DNA of 64,000 nt, taken from assembly GCA_002918705.1 (NCBI GenBank), contig PQKR01000001.1, positions 310,001-374,000 of the forward strand, read 5' to 3'. A model generated the notes under the pieces. The model did no database searches and was not told the origin of the DNA. It saw nothing but the letters and a program-made list of their open reading frames with translations. Positions within the stretch are counted from its first letter, which is position 1. Each line of letters starts with the position of its first letter. Both the position numbers and the translations under genes were made by a program. This document shows, in pieces, positions 7,885 to 18,003 of this stretch. The DNA is from Escherichia sp. ESNIH1 (GTDB lineage: Bacteria; Pseudomonadota; Gammaproteobacteria; Enterobacterales; Enterobacteriaceae).

Positions 7885-9618
7885 CTAAATCGGCCAGATA
7901 TCATCGATGATCAGCTGCACGCTGCGATTACCTCGGAACTCGTTAACATCAAGTTTATAGGCAAGGCTCACTTCACGCACGCCGTTGTCAGGCCAGATAG
8001 TGGTATCGACGTTAAACGCAATGCCGTCCAGCAGCGGGCCACCGCCAACCGGTTCAACCATGACCTTTAGATGACGCTCGCCGACAATACGCTGCTGCAA
8101 CAGGCGAAAACGCCCATCAAACAGCGGCTCCGGGAACATCTGCCCCCACGGCCCGGCGTCGCGCAGCATCTCTGCCACCTCCAGCGTCATTTCGACGGGA
8201 GAAAGCGGACCGTCGGAGACCACCTCGCCCTGTAACAGGGCGGGATCCAGCCACTCGGTAACCAGGTCGCCAAAGCGCTGCTGGAACTCCTCAAAGCGCG
8301 CCGCCTCCAGCGACAGCCCCGCGGCCATCGCGTGGCCACCGAACTTCAGCATCATGCCTGGATAGAGCGTGTCGAGACGCTCAAGGGCATCGCGCATATG
8401 CAGGCCTTGAATCGAGCGGCCGGAGCCTTTCAGCAGGCCATCCCCCGCGGGCGCAAAGGCTATCACCGGGCGGTGGAAGCGCTCTTTAATGCGCGAGGCG
8501 AGAATACCCACTACGCCCTGATGCCACTCAGGATGATACATCGCCAGCCCGCCGGGCAGCGTCTCGCTGCTGCGCTCCAGCTTCTCGCAGAGCGCCAGTG
8601 CTTCGGCCTGCATCCCCTGCTCTATCTCTTTACGCGTCTGGTTGAGCGCGTCCAGCTCGCTGGCCAACACCCGGGCTTCGCCAACGTTGTCGCAGAGCAG
8701 CAGCGCCACGCCAACCGACATATCGTCAAGCCGTCCGGCGGCGTTAAGCCGGGGGCCGAGGGCAAAACCAAGATCGCTGGCCGCCAGCTTCTGTGCATCG
8801 CGGTTGGCGATCTCCAGCAGCGCCTTAATGCCTGGACGGCACTTGCCCGCCCGAATGCGGCTCAGACCCTGCCAGGTCAAAATGCGATTGTTGGCATCCA
8901 GCGGCACTACGTCGGCCACCGTGCCAAGGGCAACGAGATCCAGCAGCTCAGCCAGGTTAGGCTCGGCCAGGCCACGAGCTGCAAACCAGCCCTGGTCGCG
9001 CAGATGGGCGCGCAGGGCCAGCATCAGGTAGAACGCGACCCCTACCCCCGCCAGCGACTTCGACGGGAAGGTGCAGTCGCGCAGGTTCGGGTTCACGATC
9101 GCCTCGGCGGCTGGCAGCGTCTCGCCCGGCAGGTGGTGATCGGTCACCAACACCGGGATCCCCAGCTCATGGGCACGATCGACGCCGGCATGGGAGGAGA
9201 TACCGTTATCCACGGTCAGGATCATCTGCGCGCCGCGGGCATGGGCCTGATCGACCACTTCCGGGCTTAGCCCGTAGCCGTCGTCAAAACGGTTCGGTAC
9301 AAGACAGGTCACGTTTCCGCAACCCAGCGCACGCAGGGCCAGCACGCTCAGGGCGGTGCTGGTGGCGCCGTCGGCATCAAAGTCGCCGACCACGACAATG
9401 CGCAGCTCCTCCTGCAGGGCGCGATAGAGCAGCGCTACGGCTTTATCAATGCCGCTGAGCTGCTGCCATGAGAGCATCCCTTTGACGCTGCGCTCCAGCT
9501 CCCCGGCCGAACGCACACCGCGGCTGGCATATAAGCGCCGCAGCAGCGGGGGCAGGTTCGCTGGCAGATCCGCCGCCTCATCCACTGTTCGGCGGCGAAG
9601 TTGTCTCTGATGTTTCAC
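7885..9618 (-). CDS. recJ: Single-stranded-DNA-specific 5'-3' exonuclease RecJ
   Basis: A 577-residue exonuclease for RecFOR recombination and mismatch repair, the same length as E. coli RecJ. The DHH-superfamily motifs are present in order: '[15 protein letters not shown]', '[13 protein letters not shown]', 'LVTDHHLPG', and the C-terminal DHHA1 '[14 protein letters not shown]'. An OB-fold follows to the C-terminus. It begins 5 nt after the dsbC stop and precedes prfB by 88 nt, so it lies in the middle of the xerD-lysS operon. Confidence 0.98.
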   Translation of the reverse strand: MKHQRQLRRRTVDEAADLPANLPPLLRRLYASRGVRSAGELERSVKGMLSWQQLSGIDKAVALLYRALQEELRIVVVGDFDADGATSTALSVLALRALGCGNVTCLVPNRFDDGYGLSPEVVDQAHARGAQMILTVDNGISSHAGVDRAHELGIPVLVTDHHLPGETLPAAEAIVNPNLRDCTFPSKSLAGVGVAFYLMLALRAHLRDQGWFAARGLAEPNLAELLDLVALGTVADVVPLDANNRILTWQGLSRIRAGKCRPGIKALLEIANRDAQKLAASDLGFALGPRLNAAGRLDDMSVGVALLLCDNVGEARVLASELDALNQTRKEIEQGMQAEALALCEKLERSSETLPGGLAMYHPEWHQGVVGILASRIKERFHRPVIAFAPAGDGLLKGSGRSIQGLHMRDALERLDTLYPGMMLKFGGHAMAAGLSLEAARFEEFQQRFGDLVTEWLDPALLQGEVVSDGPLSPVEMTLEVAEMLRDAGPWGQMFPEPLFDGRFRLLQQRIVGERHLKVMVEPVGGGPLLDGIAFNVDTTIWPDNGVREVSLAYKLDVNEFRGNRSVQLIIDDIWPI

Positions 9619-9623
9619 GAAAA

Positions 9624-10334
9624 TTATTTACCGCTCATAGATTTCTGCTGGTCGAGGAACGCCTTCAGCTCCTGCGGGCTCTGGTAGCCCGGCACGACGT
9701 AGCCGTTGCTCAGGACAATCGCCGGGGTGCCGCTGACGCCGAACTGCACGCCCAGCGCATAGTGGTTAGCAATGTCGATATCGCAGCTGGCTGGCTGCAC
9801 GCCTTTACCGTTCATCGCGTTGTCGAAGGCCTTATTGCGATCTTTCGCGCACCAGACCGACTTCATATCTTTTGCCGCATCGCTCTGGATACCCTGACGC
9901 GGGAAGGCCAGGTAGCGCACGGTGATGCCCAGCGCGTTGTAGTCCGCCATCTCTTCATGCAGCTTATGACAGTAGCCACAGGTGATATCGGTAAACACGG
10001 TAATGACGTGCTTCTCCTGCGCGGCTTTGTAGACGATCATCTCTTTTTCCAGCGCGTTGAGATGGGTCATCAGCAGCTGGTTAGTGACGTTGACCGGCTG
10101 CGCGCCGCTGACGTCATACATCGGCCCCTGAATAATATGCTTACCGTCGTCGGTGACGTACAGCACGCCGCTGTTGGTCAGCACGGTTTTCATACCGTTC
10201 ACCGGCGCAGGCTGGATCTCGGTGCTCTGCACGCCCAGCTTCGCCAGCGACTGTTTGATTGCTGCGTCATCAGCGTGGGCCATCCCGGAGAGCGTTGCCG
10301 CCAGCAGGGTAAACATCATTAAACTCTTTTTCAT
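9624..10334 (-). CDS. dsbC: Periplasmic protein-disulfide isomerase DsbC
   Basis: A 236-residue periplasmic disulfide isomerase and chaperone. A signal peptide ends near AHA (MKKSLMMFTLLAATLSGMAHA). An N-terminal dimerisation domain follows (about 20-80), then a thioredoxin-fold domain with the CGYC redox site ('DITCGYCHKLHEEM') and a second structural cysteine pair ('VWCAKD', 'ASCDID'). The ATG at 10334 matches E. coli DsbC length; the frame extends upstream without homology. It lies 22 nt after xerD and 5 nt before recJ. Confidence 0.97.
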   Translation of the reverse strand: MKKSLMMFTLLAATLSGMAHADDAAIKQSLAKLGVQSTEIQPAPVNGMKTVLTNSGVLYVTDDGKHIIQGPMYDVSGAQPVNVTNQLLMTHLNALEKEMIVYKAAQEKHVITVFTDITCGYCHKLHEEMADYNALGITVRYLAFPRQGIQSDAAKDMKSVWCAKDRNKAFDNAMNGKGVQPASCDIDIANHYALGVQFGVSGTPAIVLSNGYVVPGYQSPQELKAFLDQQKSMSGK

Positions 10335-10356
10335 AACCATCCTTAACTGTTCAGCA

Positions 10357-11253
10357 TCATGCCCGGGGGTGATGCTGTTGATGAAGTTGTCGCAGGCGTT
10401 CCGTAGCCACATGGGTGTAGATCTGCGTCGTGGAGAGATCGCTGTGTCCAAGCAGCATCTGCACCACACGCAGGTCAGCGCCGTGGTTTAGCAGATGCGT
10501 GGCAAAGGCGTGGCGCAATACGTGCGGCGAAAGCTTTTCACTGTCGATGCCCGCCAGCAGAGCATAATGCTTAATCCGGTGCCAGAAGGTCTGCCGGGTC
10601 ATCTGCTGAGCACGCTGGCTGGGAAAGAGCGTATCGATTGAGGTTCCGTTCAGCAACCACGGCCGCCCATGCTCAAGATAGTTCTCCAGCCAGTAGACCG
10701 CCTCTTCCCCCAACGGTACCAGACGCTCTTTGTTACCTTTACCGATGACCCGCACCACGCCCTGACGCAGGCTGATGTCGCTCATGGTCAGCCCCACCAG
10801 CTCCGAGACGCGCAGGCCGGTGGCATAGAGTACCTCCAGCATCGCTTTATCGCGCAGCTCCAGGGGCTGATCCACCAGCGGAGCCTGCAGCAGGCGTTCA
10901 ACCTGGGCCTCGCTGAGATCTTTTGGCAGCCGCTGCGGCAGCTTAGGCGACGCCAGCAGCGCGCTGGGATCGTCCGGACGCAGCTTCTCCCGATACAGAT
11001 GCTGAAAGAGTCGCCGTATGGCGCTCAGCAGGCGCGCGGAGCTGGTGGCTTTATACCCGCCTTCAATACGCTCCGCCAGCAGCGCCTGGAGATCGTCGCT
11101 TTGCGCGCTCTGTAACGAGAGGCCGCGATGGTGCAGCCACTCAACCATCATGCTGAGGTCACGGCGGTAGGCGCTCAGCGTATTCTCCGCCAGATTACGC
11201 TCCAGCCAGAGCGCATCAAGAAACTGTTCTATGCGTGCGAGATCCTGATCCAT
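10357..11253 (-). CDS. xerD: Site-specific tyrosine recombinase XerD
   Basis: A 298-residue recombinase that with XerC resolves chromosome dimers at dif under FtsK control. It has an N-terminal SAM-like core-binding domain ('IEQFLDALWLERNLAENTLSAYRRD') and a catalytic domain with Arg in 'ATGLRVSELVGL', HVLRHAFATHLLNHG, and the tyrosine in 'TTQIYTHV'. All six catalytic residues appear intact. The ATG at 11253 gives the E. coli length. It is the first gene of the xerD-dsbC-recJ-prfB-lysS operon and diverges from fldB. Confidence 0.98.
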   Translation of the reverse strand: MDQDLARIEQFLDALWLERNLAENTLSAYRRDLSMMVEWLHHRGLSLQSAQSDDLQALLAERIEGGYKATSSARLLSAIRRLFQHLYREKLRPDDPSALLASPKLPQRLPKDLSEAQVERLLQAPLVDQPLELRDKAMLEVLYATGLRVSELVGLTMSDISLRQGVVRVIGKGNKERLVPLGEEAVYWLENYLEHGRPWLLNGTSIDTLFPSQRAQQMTRQTFWHRIKHYALLAGIDSEKLSPHVLRHAFATHLLNHGADLRVVQMLLGHSDLSTTQIYTHVATERLRQLHQQHHPRA

Positions 11254-11353
11254 TTGAGCCTCTTGTGGTCTGCGGCGCTCCATTATGCCTGATTGCTCAT
11301 CGATTCTGGTACACTGTACGCAAAGCCCCATCAGGAATTGAGACGTTTACGCT

Positions 11354-11875
11354 ATGAACATTGGTCTTTTCTATGGTTCCAGTACCTGCTATACCGAAAT
11401 GGCGGCGGAGAAAATCCGCGACGTTATCGGCCCGGAACTGGTCACGCTGCACAACCTGAAAGACGACGCTGTCTCCTTAATGGAGCAGTACGATGTCCTG
11501 ATCCTCGGCATTCCCACCTGGGATTTTGGCGAGCTTCAGGAGGACTGGGAGGCTGTCTGGGACCAGCTTGATGGCCTGAACCTTGACGGTAAAATCATTG
11601 CGCTGTACGGCATGGGCGATCAGCTCGGCTATGGCGAGTGGTTCCTTGACGCACTCGGCATGCTGCACGACAAGCTGGCCGCCAAAGCCGTGACCTTTGT
11701 CGGCTACTGGCCGACGGAAGGCTATGAGTTTACCAGCCCTAAGCCGGTGATTGCCGACGGTCAGCTCTTCGTTGGTCTGGCGCTGGATGAAACCAACCAG
11801 TACGATCAGAGCGAAGAGCGCATCCAGAGCTGGTGCGAACAGATCCTCAGCGAAATGGCCGAGCAGTTCGCCTAA
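11354..11875 (+). CDS. fldB: Flavodoxin 2
   Basis: A 173-residue FMN-binding electron carrier of the long-chain flavodoxin class, the same length as E. coli FldB. The FMN phosphate loop reads '[15 protein letters not shown]' near the N-terminus, followed by the '[15 protein letters not shown]' and '[13 protein letters not shown]' loops. FldB belongs to the SoxRS oxidative-stress regulon in E. coli; I did not identify a SoxS box. It is transcribed away from xerD and ends just before the convergent cptA. Confidence 0.97.
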   Translation: MNIGLFYGSSTCYTEMAAEKIRDVIGPELVTLHNLKDDAVSLMEQYDVLILGIPTWDFGELQEDWEAVWDQLDGLNLDGKIIALYGMGDQLGYGEWFLDALGMLHDKLAAKAVTFVGYWPTEGYEFTSPKPVIADGQLFVGLALDETNQYDQSEERIQSWCEQILSEMAEQFA

Positions 11876-11881
11876 GCTTTG

Positions 11882-12298
11882 TCAGCGCTCCCCTGTTGCC
11901 GGCTGCTGTAGCAGCATCCGGCGCAGGTCGCGCCACTCGCGCTCATCCATACTGTCCGCCGCCAGCCAAAGGTGATGAACGCGTCCGCCCTGCCCTTTAC
12001 GCAGGCGCAGCATCATGCCGCTGGTTAGCATCCAGGGCGTGCCGATAATATCCCAATCCACCCCTTGCCAACGCAGCCGGGAATCCATCAGCAGCTTGAT
12101 TTCACCGTGGCAGGCGTTGATGCGCCGCTGGCTGCGTACGCAGTCAAAAACCACCAGCGACAGCAGCATGAGCCACAGCGGCGTATAGCGTAGCGGCCAG
12201 GGAGCCAGCAGGATCAGCGCCGCCACCAGGCCGTGAAGCAGAAGAGAGAGCCACTGGGCGCGCCACGAGACGCGTAGATCAGATTGCCACAGGACCAC
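11882..12298 (-). CDS. cptA: CptA (YgfX) membrane toxin-like protein
   Basis: A 138-residue inner-membrane protein of the CptA/YgfX family. Two hydrophobic segments lie near the N-terminus ('[19 protein letters not shown]' and '[15 protein letters not shown]'), followed by a cytoplasmic domain with '[21 protein letters not shown]'. In E. coli it was described as a toxin affecting MreB and FtsZ, countered by the upstream gene product; its true role is debated. Its start overlaps the end of sdhE by 20 nt, so the pair is translationally coupled. It converges on fldB. Confidence 0.93.
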   Translation of the reverse strand: MVLWQSDLRVSWRAQWLSLLLHGLVAALILLAPWPLRYTPLWLMLLSLVVFDCVRSQRRINACHGEIKLLMDSRLRWQGVDWDIIGTPWMLTSGMMLRLRKGQGGRVHHLWLAADSMDEREWRDLRRMLLQQPATGER

Positions 12299-12545
12299 GT
12301 TCCCGATTCCGTGTCTGAATTAACTGCACCATTCTCTGCAACTCCGTGTCGGCAGGTTCACCGTGATTCATTAACCAGTTAAACAGATCTGGATCGTCAC
12401 TTTCCAGCAGGCGAACAAAGAGACGTTTATCGTCATCGCTCAGCGTATCGTACTCGTGTTCAAAAAAAGGCATGATGGAGATATCCAGCTCGCGCATTCC
12501 CCGGCGGCATGCCCAATGGATGCGGGCTCTATTATTTATATCCAT
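12279..12545 (-). CDS. sdhE: FAD assembly factor SdhE (CptB)
   Basis: An 88-residue protein that promotes covalent FAD attachment to succinate dehydrogenase SdhA and fumarate reductase FrdA. The diagnostic RGMRELD motif is present ('[22 protein letters not shown]'), and length equals that of E. coli. The ATG at 12545 (MDINN) is the orthologous start. It is also named CptB, antitoxin of the overlapping CptA. Promoter signals for this pair and the divergent ygfZ lie in the 262-bp gap to ygfZ. Confidence 0.97.
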   Translation of the reverse strand: MDINNRARIHWACRRGMRELDISIMPFFEHEYDTLSDDDKRLFVRLLESDDPDLFNWLMNHGEPADTELQRMVQLIQTRNRERGPVAI

Positions 12546-12807
12546 GTCTTCTCCCTGCATTACGATATAGAAGTATCGATAGTGCAGACAGTGTATCGTG
12601 TTTTTTGTTCATCCTTTACTGGAAAGTTGATAATTAGGAAGGGTGCTTCCAACATAAAAGGTCCCGGACATGCGTTTTGCATTTTATTGCGTAGCGCTAC
12701 GCATCCTGACGAAATGAGCACGAATCGTATGCTTTTACCGCTTGCATTGGTCGGCGGCTCTTTTACCATTAAGCATCTAACAGCGTTAAGCAAACCAGGA
12801 CACTATT

Positions 12808-13788
12808 ATGGCCTTTACTCCTTTTCCTCCGCGCCAGCCTTCCGCCTCTGCGCGTCTGCCGCTGACGCTTATGACACTTGATGACTGGGCGCTGGCAACC
12901 CTGACCGGCGCAGATAGCGAAAAGTATCTACAGGGCCAGGTCACCGCTGACGTCGCCGCCCTGACCGAGCACCAGCATCTGCTGGCGGCACACTGCGATG
13001 CCAAAGGCAAAATGTGGAGCAACCTGCGGCTGTTTCGCCGCGACGGCGGCTTTGCCTTAATCGAGCGCCGCAGCATTCGCGATGCTCAGCTGACCGAGTT
13101 AAAAAAATATGCGGTCTTCTCTAAGGTCACCATCGCCCCGGATGACGAGCACGTGCTGCTGGGCGTGGCCGGTTTTCAGGCCCGCGCCGCACTGGCGAAT
13201 CTGTTTACCACGCTGCCCGACGCTGACAAGCAGGTCGTACAGGAGGGAGCAACCTCTATTCTGTGGTTCGAGCACCCGGCAGAGCGTTTCCTGCTGGTCA
13301 CCGACGTGGCTACGGCGGAGCGGATTAGCGAGAAGCTACGCGGCGAAGCGCAGCTGAACAACAGCCAGCAGTGGCTGGCGCTGAACATTGAAGCGGGCCT
13401 GCCGGTGATCGACGCCGCCAACAGCGCCCAGTTCATTCCTCAGGCGACCAACCTGCAGGCGCTCGGTGGCATCAGCTTTAAAAAAGGGTGCTACACCGGC
13501 CAGGAGATGGTCGCCCGAGCGAAGTTCCGCGGTGCCAACAAGCGCGCCCTGTGGTATCTGGCGGGTAAAGCGAGCCGCCTGCCGGAGCCGGGGGAAGATC
13601 TTGAGCTGAAGATGGGTGAAAACTGGCGCCGCACCGGCACTATTCTCGCTGCGGTCCAGCTTGAAGATGGCCGCCTGCTGGTACAGGCAGTGATGAACAA
13701 TGATATGGAGCCGGACAGCGTTTTCCGTGTGCGTGACGATGCTAATACGCTCAGCATTGAGCCGCTGCCCTATTCGCTTGAGGAGTGA
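12808..13788 (+). CDS. ygfZ: Folate-dependent Fe-S/tRNA modification protein YgfZ
   Basis: A 326-residue protein of the GcvT-like folate-binding family that maintains certain Fe-S enzymes such as MiaB; length equals E. coli YgfZ. The conserved signature [17 protein letters not shown], with its essential Cys, lies about residue 226, and an N-terminal '[20 protein letters not shown]' opens the GcvT fold. It diverges from sdhE and is followed by a REP pair and the convergent trhA. Confidence 0.97.
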   Translation: MAFTPFPPRQPSASARLPLTLMTLDDWALATLTGADSEKYLQGQVTADVAALTEHQHLLAAHCDAKGKMWSNLRLFRRDGGFALIERRSIRDAQLTELKKYAVFSKVTIAPDDEHVLLGVAGFQARAALANLFTTLPDADKQVVQEGATSILWFEHPAERFLLVTDVATAERISEKLRGEAQLNNSQQWLALNIEAGLPVIDAANSAQFIPQATNLQALGGISFKKGCYTGQEMVARAKFRGANKRALWYLAGKASRLPEPGEDLELKMGENWRRTGTILAAVQLEDGRLLVQAVMNNDMEPDSVFRVRDDANTLSIEPLPYSLEE

Positions 13789-13795
13789 GTAGTTA

Positions 13796-13864
13796 CGCCG
13801 GGTGGCGGCTTCGCCTTACCCGGCCTACGGTTTTGTAGGCCCGGCAAGCATAGCGCCGCCGGGC
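13796..13864. repeat. REP pair (BIME)
   Basis: Two inverted REP units (about 13796-13828 and 13837-13864) fill the gap between the convergent ygfZ and trhA. The GCCGGGTGGCGGCTTCGCC core matches the copy at 51214. Confidence 0.8.
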
Positions 13865-13870
13865 AAAAAG

Positions 13871-14530
13871 TTAAGCCTGCCCTACGTAGAAGTAGATCGC
13901 GAGGAAGTGGCACAGGCTGCCCCCCAGCACAAAGCCGTGCCAGATCGCGTGGTTGTAGGGAATGCGCCTGCAAACGTAGAAGATCACTCCCAGCGAGTAG
14001 ACGATGCCCCCCGCGGCCAGCAATATGAGCCCGCCCGCAGAGAGCCTGACGGCCAGCTCATAGATGACCACCAGCGACAGCCAGCCCATCGCCAGGTAGG
14101 TCACCAGCGAGAGCACCTTAAAACGGTGGGCAATGGTCAATTTGAACAGGATCCCAAGCAGCGCCAGCCCCCATATGACAATCATCAGGCCACGCGCCAG
14201 CGGCGAATCCAGCCCCACCAGTAAAAAAGGCGTATAGGTACCCGCTATCAGCAAATAGATAGCACAGTGGTCAAATTTCTTCAGCCACGGCTTTGCGCGC
14301 GGATGGGGAATAGCGTGATAGAGCGTGGAGGCCAGAAACAGCAGGATCATGCTGCCGCCGTAAAGGCTGTAGCTGGTAATGGCCAGTGGGCTGGCATGAT
14401 TATCCATCGCCTGCATCAGTAAGAGCACCAGTCCTACCACACCGAATATCAGCCCAATACCGTGACTAATGCTGTTGGCTATCTCCTCAGCCAGTGAATA
14501 TCCCTGTTTTTTTAATGGTTTATCAACCAT
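13871..14530 (-). CDS. trhA: Hemolysin III family membrane protein TrhA (YqfA)
   Basis: A 219-residue integral membrane protein of the PAQR/hemolysin III family with about seven transmembrane helices. The characteristic motifs are present: '[16 protein letters not shown]' at the N-terminus, '[32 protein letters not shown]' in pieces across helices 2-3, and '[23 protein letters not shown]' at the C-terminus. These His, Ser and Asp residues are those expected to bind metal. In E. coli it has been linked to membrane energetics homeostasis. A GGAG ribosome site precedes the ATG at 14530. Confidence 0.95.
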   Translation of the reverse strand: MVDKPLKKQGYSLAEEIANSISHGIGLIFGVVGLVLLLMQAMDNHASPLAITSYSLYGGSMILLFLASTLYHAIPHPRAKPWLKKFDHCAIYLLIAGTYTPFLLVGLDSPLARGLMIVIWGLALLGILFKLTIAHRFKVLSLVTYLAMGWLSLVVIYELAVRLSAGGLILLAAGGIVYSLGVIFYVCRRIPYNHAIWHGFVLGGSLCHFLAIYFYVGQA

Positions 14531-14813
14531 AGCTTACTCCAGAAAACAGAGGCTTGCGCCGGGTCACTCAGTAGCCGATAGCTGCCTGAATGATAACCAC
14601 CCTAGAGTAACTGAGAATGATTCCAGTGCACACCTGTTAGCTAAAATAAATAATCCCGTCCAGAAGTGTAGCTAATTCACGCTTCGTTCGGGCTACAGAT
14701 GTTTCTCTTTTTTGGTAACAACCCGCTGCGCCGCCGTTTCCCGTTTCGGGCAAAATGTGGCAGCATAGAGAGGTGCCGCACCGTGTAGATAACCGTCTGA
14801 AAAAGGAAGCCTC

Positions 14814-15548
14814 GTGACCCTGTTTAACCACTCCGCTGTTGCCAGCCTCAACAACCTTGAGATGATGGTCTACAACGTGGTCATTAAAAATCGCGACAAG
14901 GTAATGTACATGACCATTCGCGAGCTGGCCGATGCGGCAGGCGTCTCCACCACTACCGTTCTTCGCTTCTGCCGTAAGCTGGAGTGCGAAGGCTACTCAG
15001 AGTTCCGCGTGCGCTTTAAATTATATTTAGCACAGAGCGAACCGCAGCCCGCTAATTTTGGCGCCAGCGAAATTATTAGCTTTTTTAAAAGTGTTAATAA
15101 TGATGAATTCGATCGCCTGCTGGATCAGGCTACCGATATTATTTTAGCTTCCGAGCGTATTATATTTGTCGGCGTCGGCACGTCCGGCTCGCTGGCGAAA
15201 TATGGCGCACGCTTCTTTTCCAACGTGGGTAAATTCAGCAACCACGTTGACGATCCCTATTTTCCTGTTACTAACGACATGGCAAAAAATGCGCTGGCAA
15301 TTGTCCTCTCCGTCTCCGGCGAGACAGAGGAGATCCTGCGCTTCGCCAGCCAGTTCAGCCTGCATCACTGTAAGGTGATGTCGATAACCAGCCACGAGCA
15401 CTCGGCGCTGGCTAAGCTGGCAGATTTTAATCTCTCCTGGCATATTCCCCAGACGCGCATTTCAGGGGGCTACGATCTGACGACTCAAATTCCCGTGATC
15501 TATATTCTTGAAACTCTGGGCCGCAAGCTGGCGAAAAAATTAGCCTAA
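14814..15548 (+). CDS. RpiR/MurR-family transcriptional regulator, probable BglA regulator
   Basis: A 244-residue regulator with an N-terminal HTH_6 domain (about 1-75; 'MTIRELADAAGVSTTTVLRFCRKL') and a C-terminal SIS sugar-phosphate-binding domain (about 100-235; 'FVGVGTSGSLAKYGARFFSNVG', 'VLSVSGETEEILRF' in pieces). The start is a GTG at 14814 after AAGGAAG. It lies 128 bp upstream of and co-oriented with bglA, so it probably senses a phospho-sugar and controls bglA. In E. coli K-12 this place is held by yqfB. A terminator overlaps its stop codon, giving bglA a separate transcript. Confidence 0.9.
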   Translation: MTLFNHSAVASLNNLEMMVYNVVIKNRDKVMYMTIRELADAAGVSTTTVLRFCRKLECEGYSEFRVRFKLYLAQSEPQPANFGASEIISFFKSVNNDEFDRLLDQATDIILASERIIFVGVGTSGSLAKYGARFFSNVGKFSNHVDDPYFPVTNDMAKNALAIVLSVSGETEEILRFASQFSLHHCKVMSITSHEHSALAKLADFNLSWHIPQTRISGGYDLTTQIPVIYILETLGRKLAKKLA

Positions 15549-15566
15549 AAAAACAGGCTGTTTTTT
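15541..15566 (+). terminator. Rho-independent terminator after the RpiR-type gene
   Basis: The 5-bp stem AGCCT (15542-15546)/AGGCT (15555-15559) with an A-rich loop is followed by G and six T. It overlaps the stop codon TAA at 15546-15548. The stem is short, so readthrough is likely. Confidence 0.55.
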
Positions 15567-15670
15567 CTCTGTAACATATTACCGAAGCGGCAACGTGTTA
15601 TATCGTGACTTTCGATTGGGCTTTGCTAGACTCGGCGTAAACCTATTTTCTGTCGGTTACAGCGGGATAA

Positions 15671-17110
<1,440 letters not shown>

Positions 17111-17118
17111 CGCCGTAT

Positions 17119-17187
17119 TGCCGGGCGGCGCTGCGCTTGCACCGGCCTACGAACCCTGTAGGCCCGATAAGCGTAGCGCCACCGGGC
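17119..17187. repeat. REP pair (BIME)
   Basis: Inverted REP units at about 17119-17150 and 17158-17187 between the convergent bglA and ygfF. Confidence 0.8.
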
Positions 17188-17188
17188 G

Positions 17189-17932
17189 TTATTTGCCGCC
17201 CGCCATCTCAATAAAACTCCCCGTCACGTACGACGCCTTCTCGCTCAGCAGCCAGACTATTGCCTGCGCCACCTCTTCCGGCTGACCGCCACGCTGCATC
17301 GGCAGCACTGACTTAACGCGATCCACCCGCCCAGGCTCACCACCGTCGGCATGCATCTCGGTATAGATAAACCCCGGCCGCACGCCGTTGACGCGAATGC
17401 CCTGCGCCGCGACCTCCAGCGACAGCCCGGTAGTCAGCGTATCTACCGCACCCTTCGAGGCAGCATAGTCCACGTATTCACCAGGTGCGCCCAGCCGCGC
17501 CGCCGCTGAAGAGACGTTGACGATAGCCCCACCCGTGCCGCCGTGCCGGTGCGACATCCGCTTTACCGCCTCGCGACAGCAGAGAAAATAGCCCGTCACG
17601 TTGGTCGCCAGCACGCGGTTAATACGTTCGGCGGTGAGGTTTTCCACCGTGCTCTGGGTAAACAGAATGCCCGCGTTATTGACCAACGCGGTCAGCGGCT
17701 CGTTCTCCTCATCAAGGCGGGCAAACATCGCCAGCACCTGTGCTTCATCGCTGATATCAGCCTGCACCGCAAACGCTCTGCCGCCCGCAGCAACGATGGT
17801 GTTCACCACTTCGGTTGCTGCATCCACGTTGTGATGATAGTTAACTGCCACGCTGTAGCCTTCACGTGCCAGCTCCAGCGCCGTGGCCCTGCCAATTCCC
17901 CGGCTTGCGCCGGTTACCAGTGCAATTGCCAT
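17189..17932 (-). CDS. ygfF: SDR-family NAD(P)-dependent oxidoreductase YgfF
   Basis: A 247-residue short-chain dehydrogenase/reductase with the classical set: the nucleotide-binding glycine motif 'TGASRGIGRATALE' at the N-terminus, 'NNAGIL' (about residue 88), catalytic Ser in 'VNVSSAAA', and Tyr-x-x-x-Lys in 'YVDYAASKGAVD'. It is related to glucose-1-dehydrogenase-like SDRs; the substrate is unknown. Length matches E. coli YgfF. It sits between REP elements, downstream of gcvP, as in E. coli. Confidence 0.93.
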   Translation of the reverse strand: MAIALVTGASRGIGRATALELAREGYSVAVNYHHNVDAATEVVNTIVAAGGRAFAVQADISDEAQVLAMFARLDEENEPLTALVNNAGILFTQSTVENLTAERINRVLATNVTGYFLCCREAVKRMSHRHGGTGGAIVNVSSAAARLGAPGEYVDYAASKGAVDTLTTGLSLEVAAQGIRVNGVRPGFIYTEMHADGGEPGRVDRVKSVLPMQRGGQPEEVAQAIVWLLSEKASYVTGSFIEMAGGK

Positions 17933-17956
17933 TCGTCATTCTCCAGATAGAAAAAA

Positions 17957-17988
17957 GCCGGGCGGCGCTTACGCTTGCCCGGCCTACA
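17957..17988. repeat. Single REP unit
   Basis: One palindromic REP unit, GCCGGGCGGCGCTTACGC core, between gcvP and ygfF, which are co-oriented. It may be the gcvTHP mRNA 3' stabilising structure. Confidence 0.75.
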
Positions 17989-18003
17989 ATATGGCACAAA
18001 ATA

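Noticed and set aside
7719..7904. prfB appearing broken by an early in-frame stop
   Set aside because: The stop sits in the canonical CTT TGA C frameshift cassette with its internal Shine-Dalgarno, so this is programmed recoding and not a pseudogene.
10357..11253. Tyrosine recombinase suggesting a second mobile element
   Set aside because: It is full-length XerD in its conserved operon, with no attachment repeats or cargo around it.
11882..12545. cptA-sdhE as a novel toxin-antitoxin system
   Set aside because: This pair is conserved and already described, and the SdhE role in flavinylation explains the conservation.
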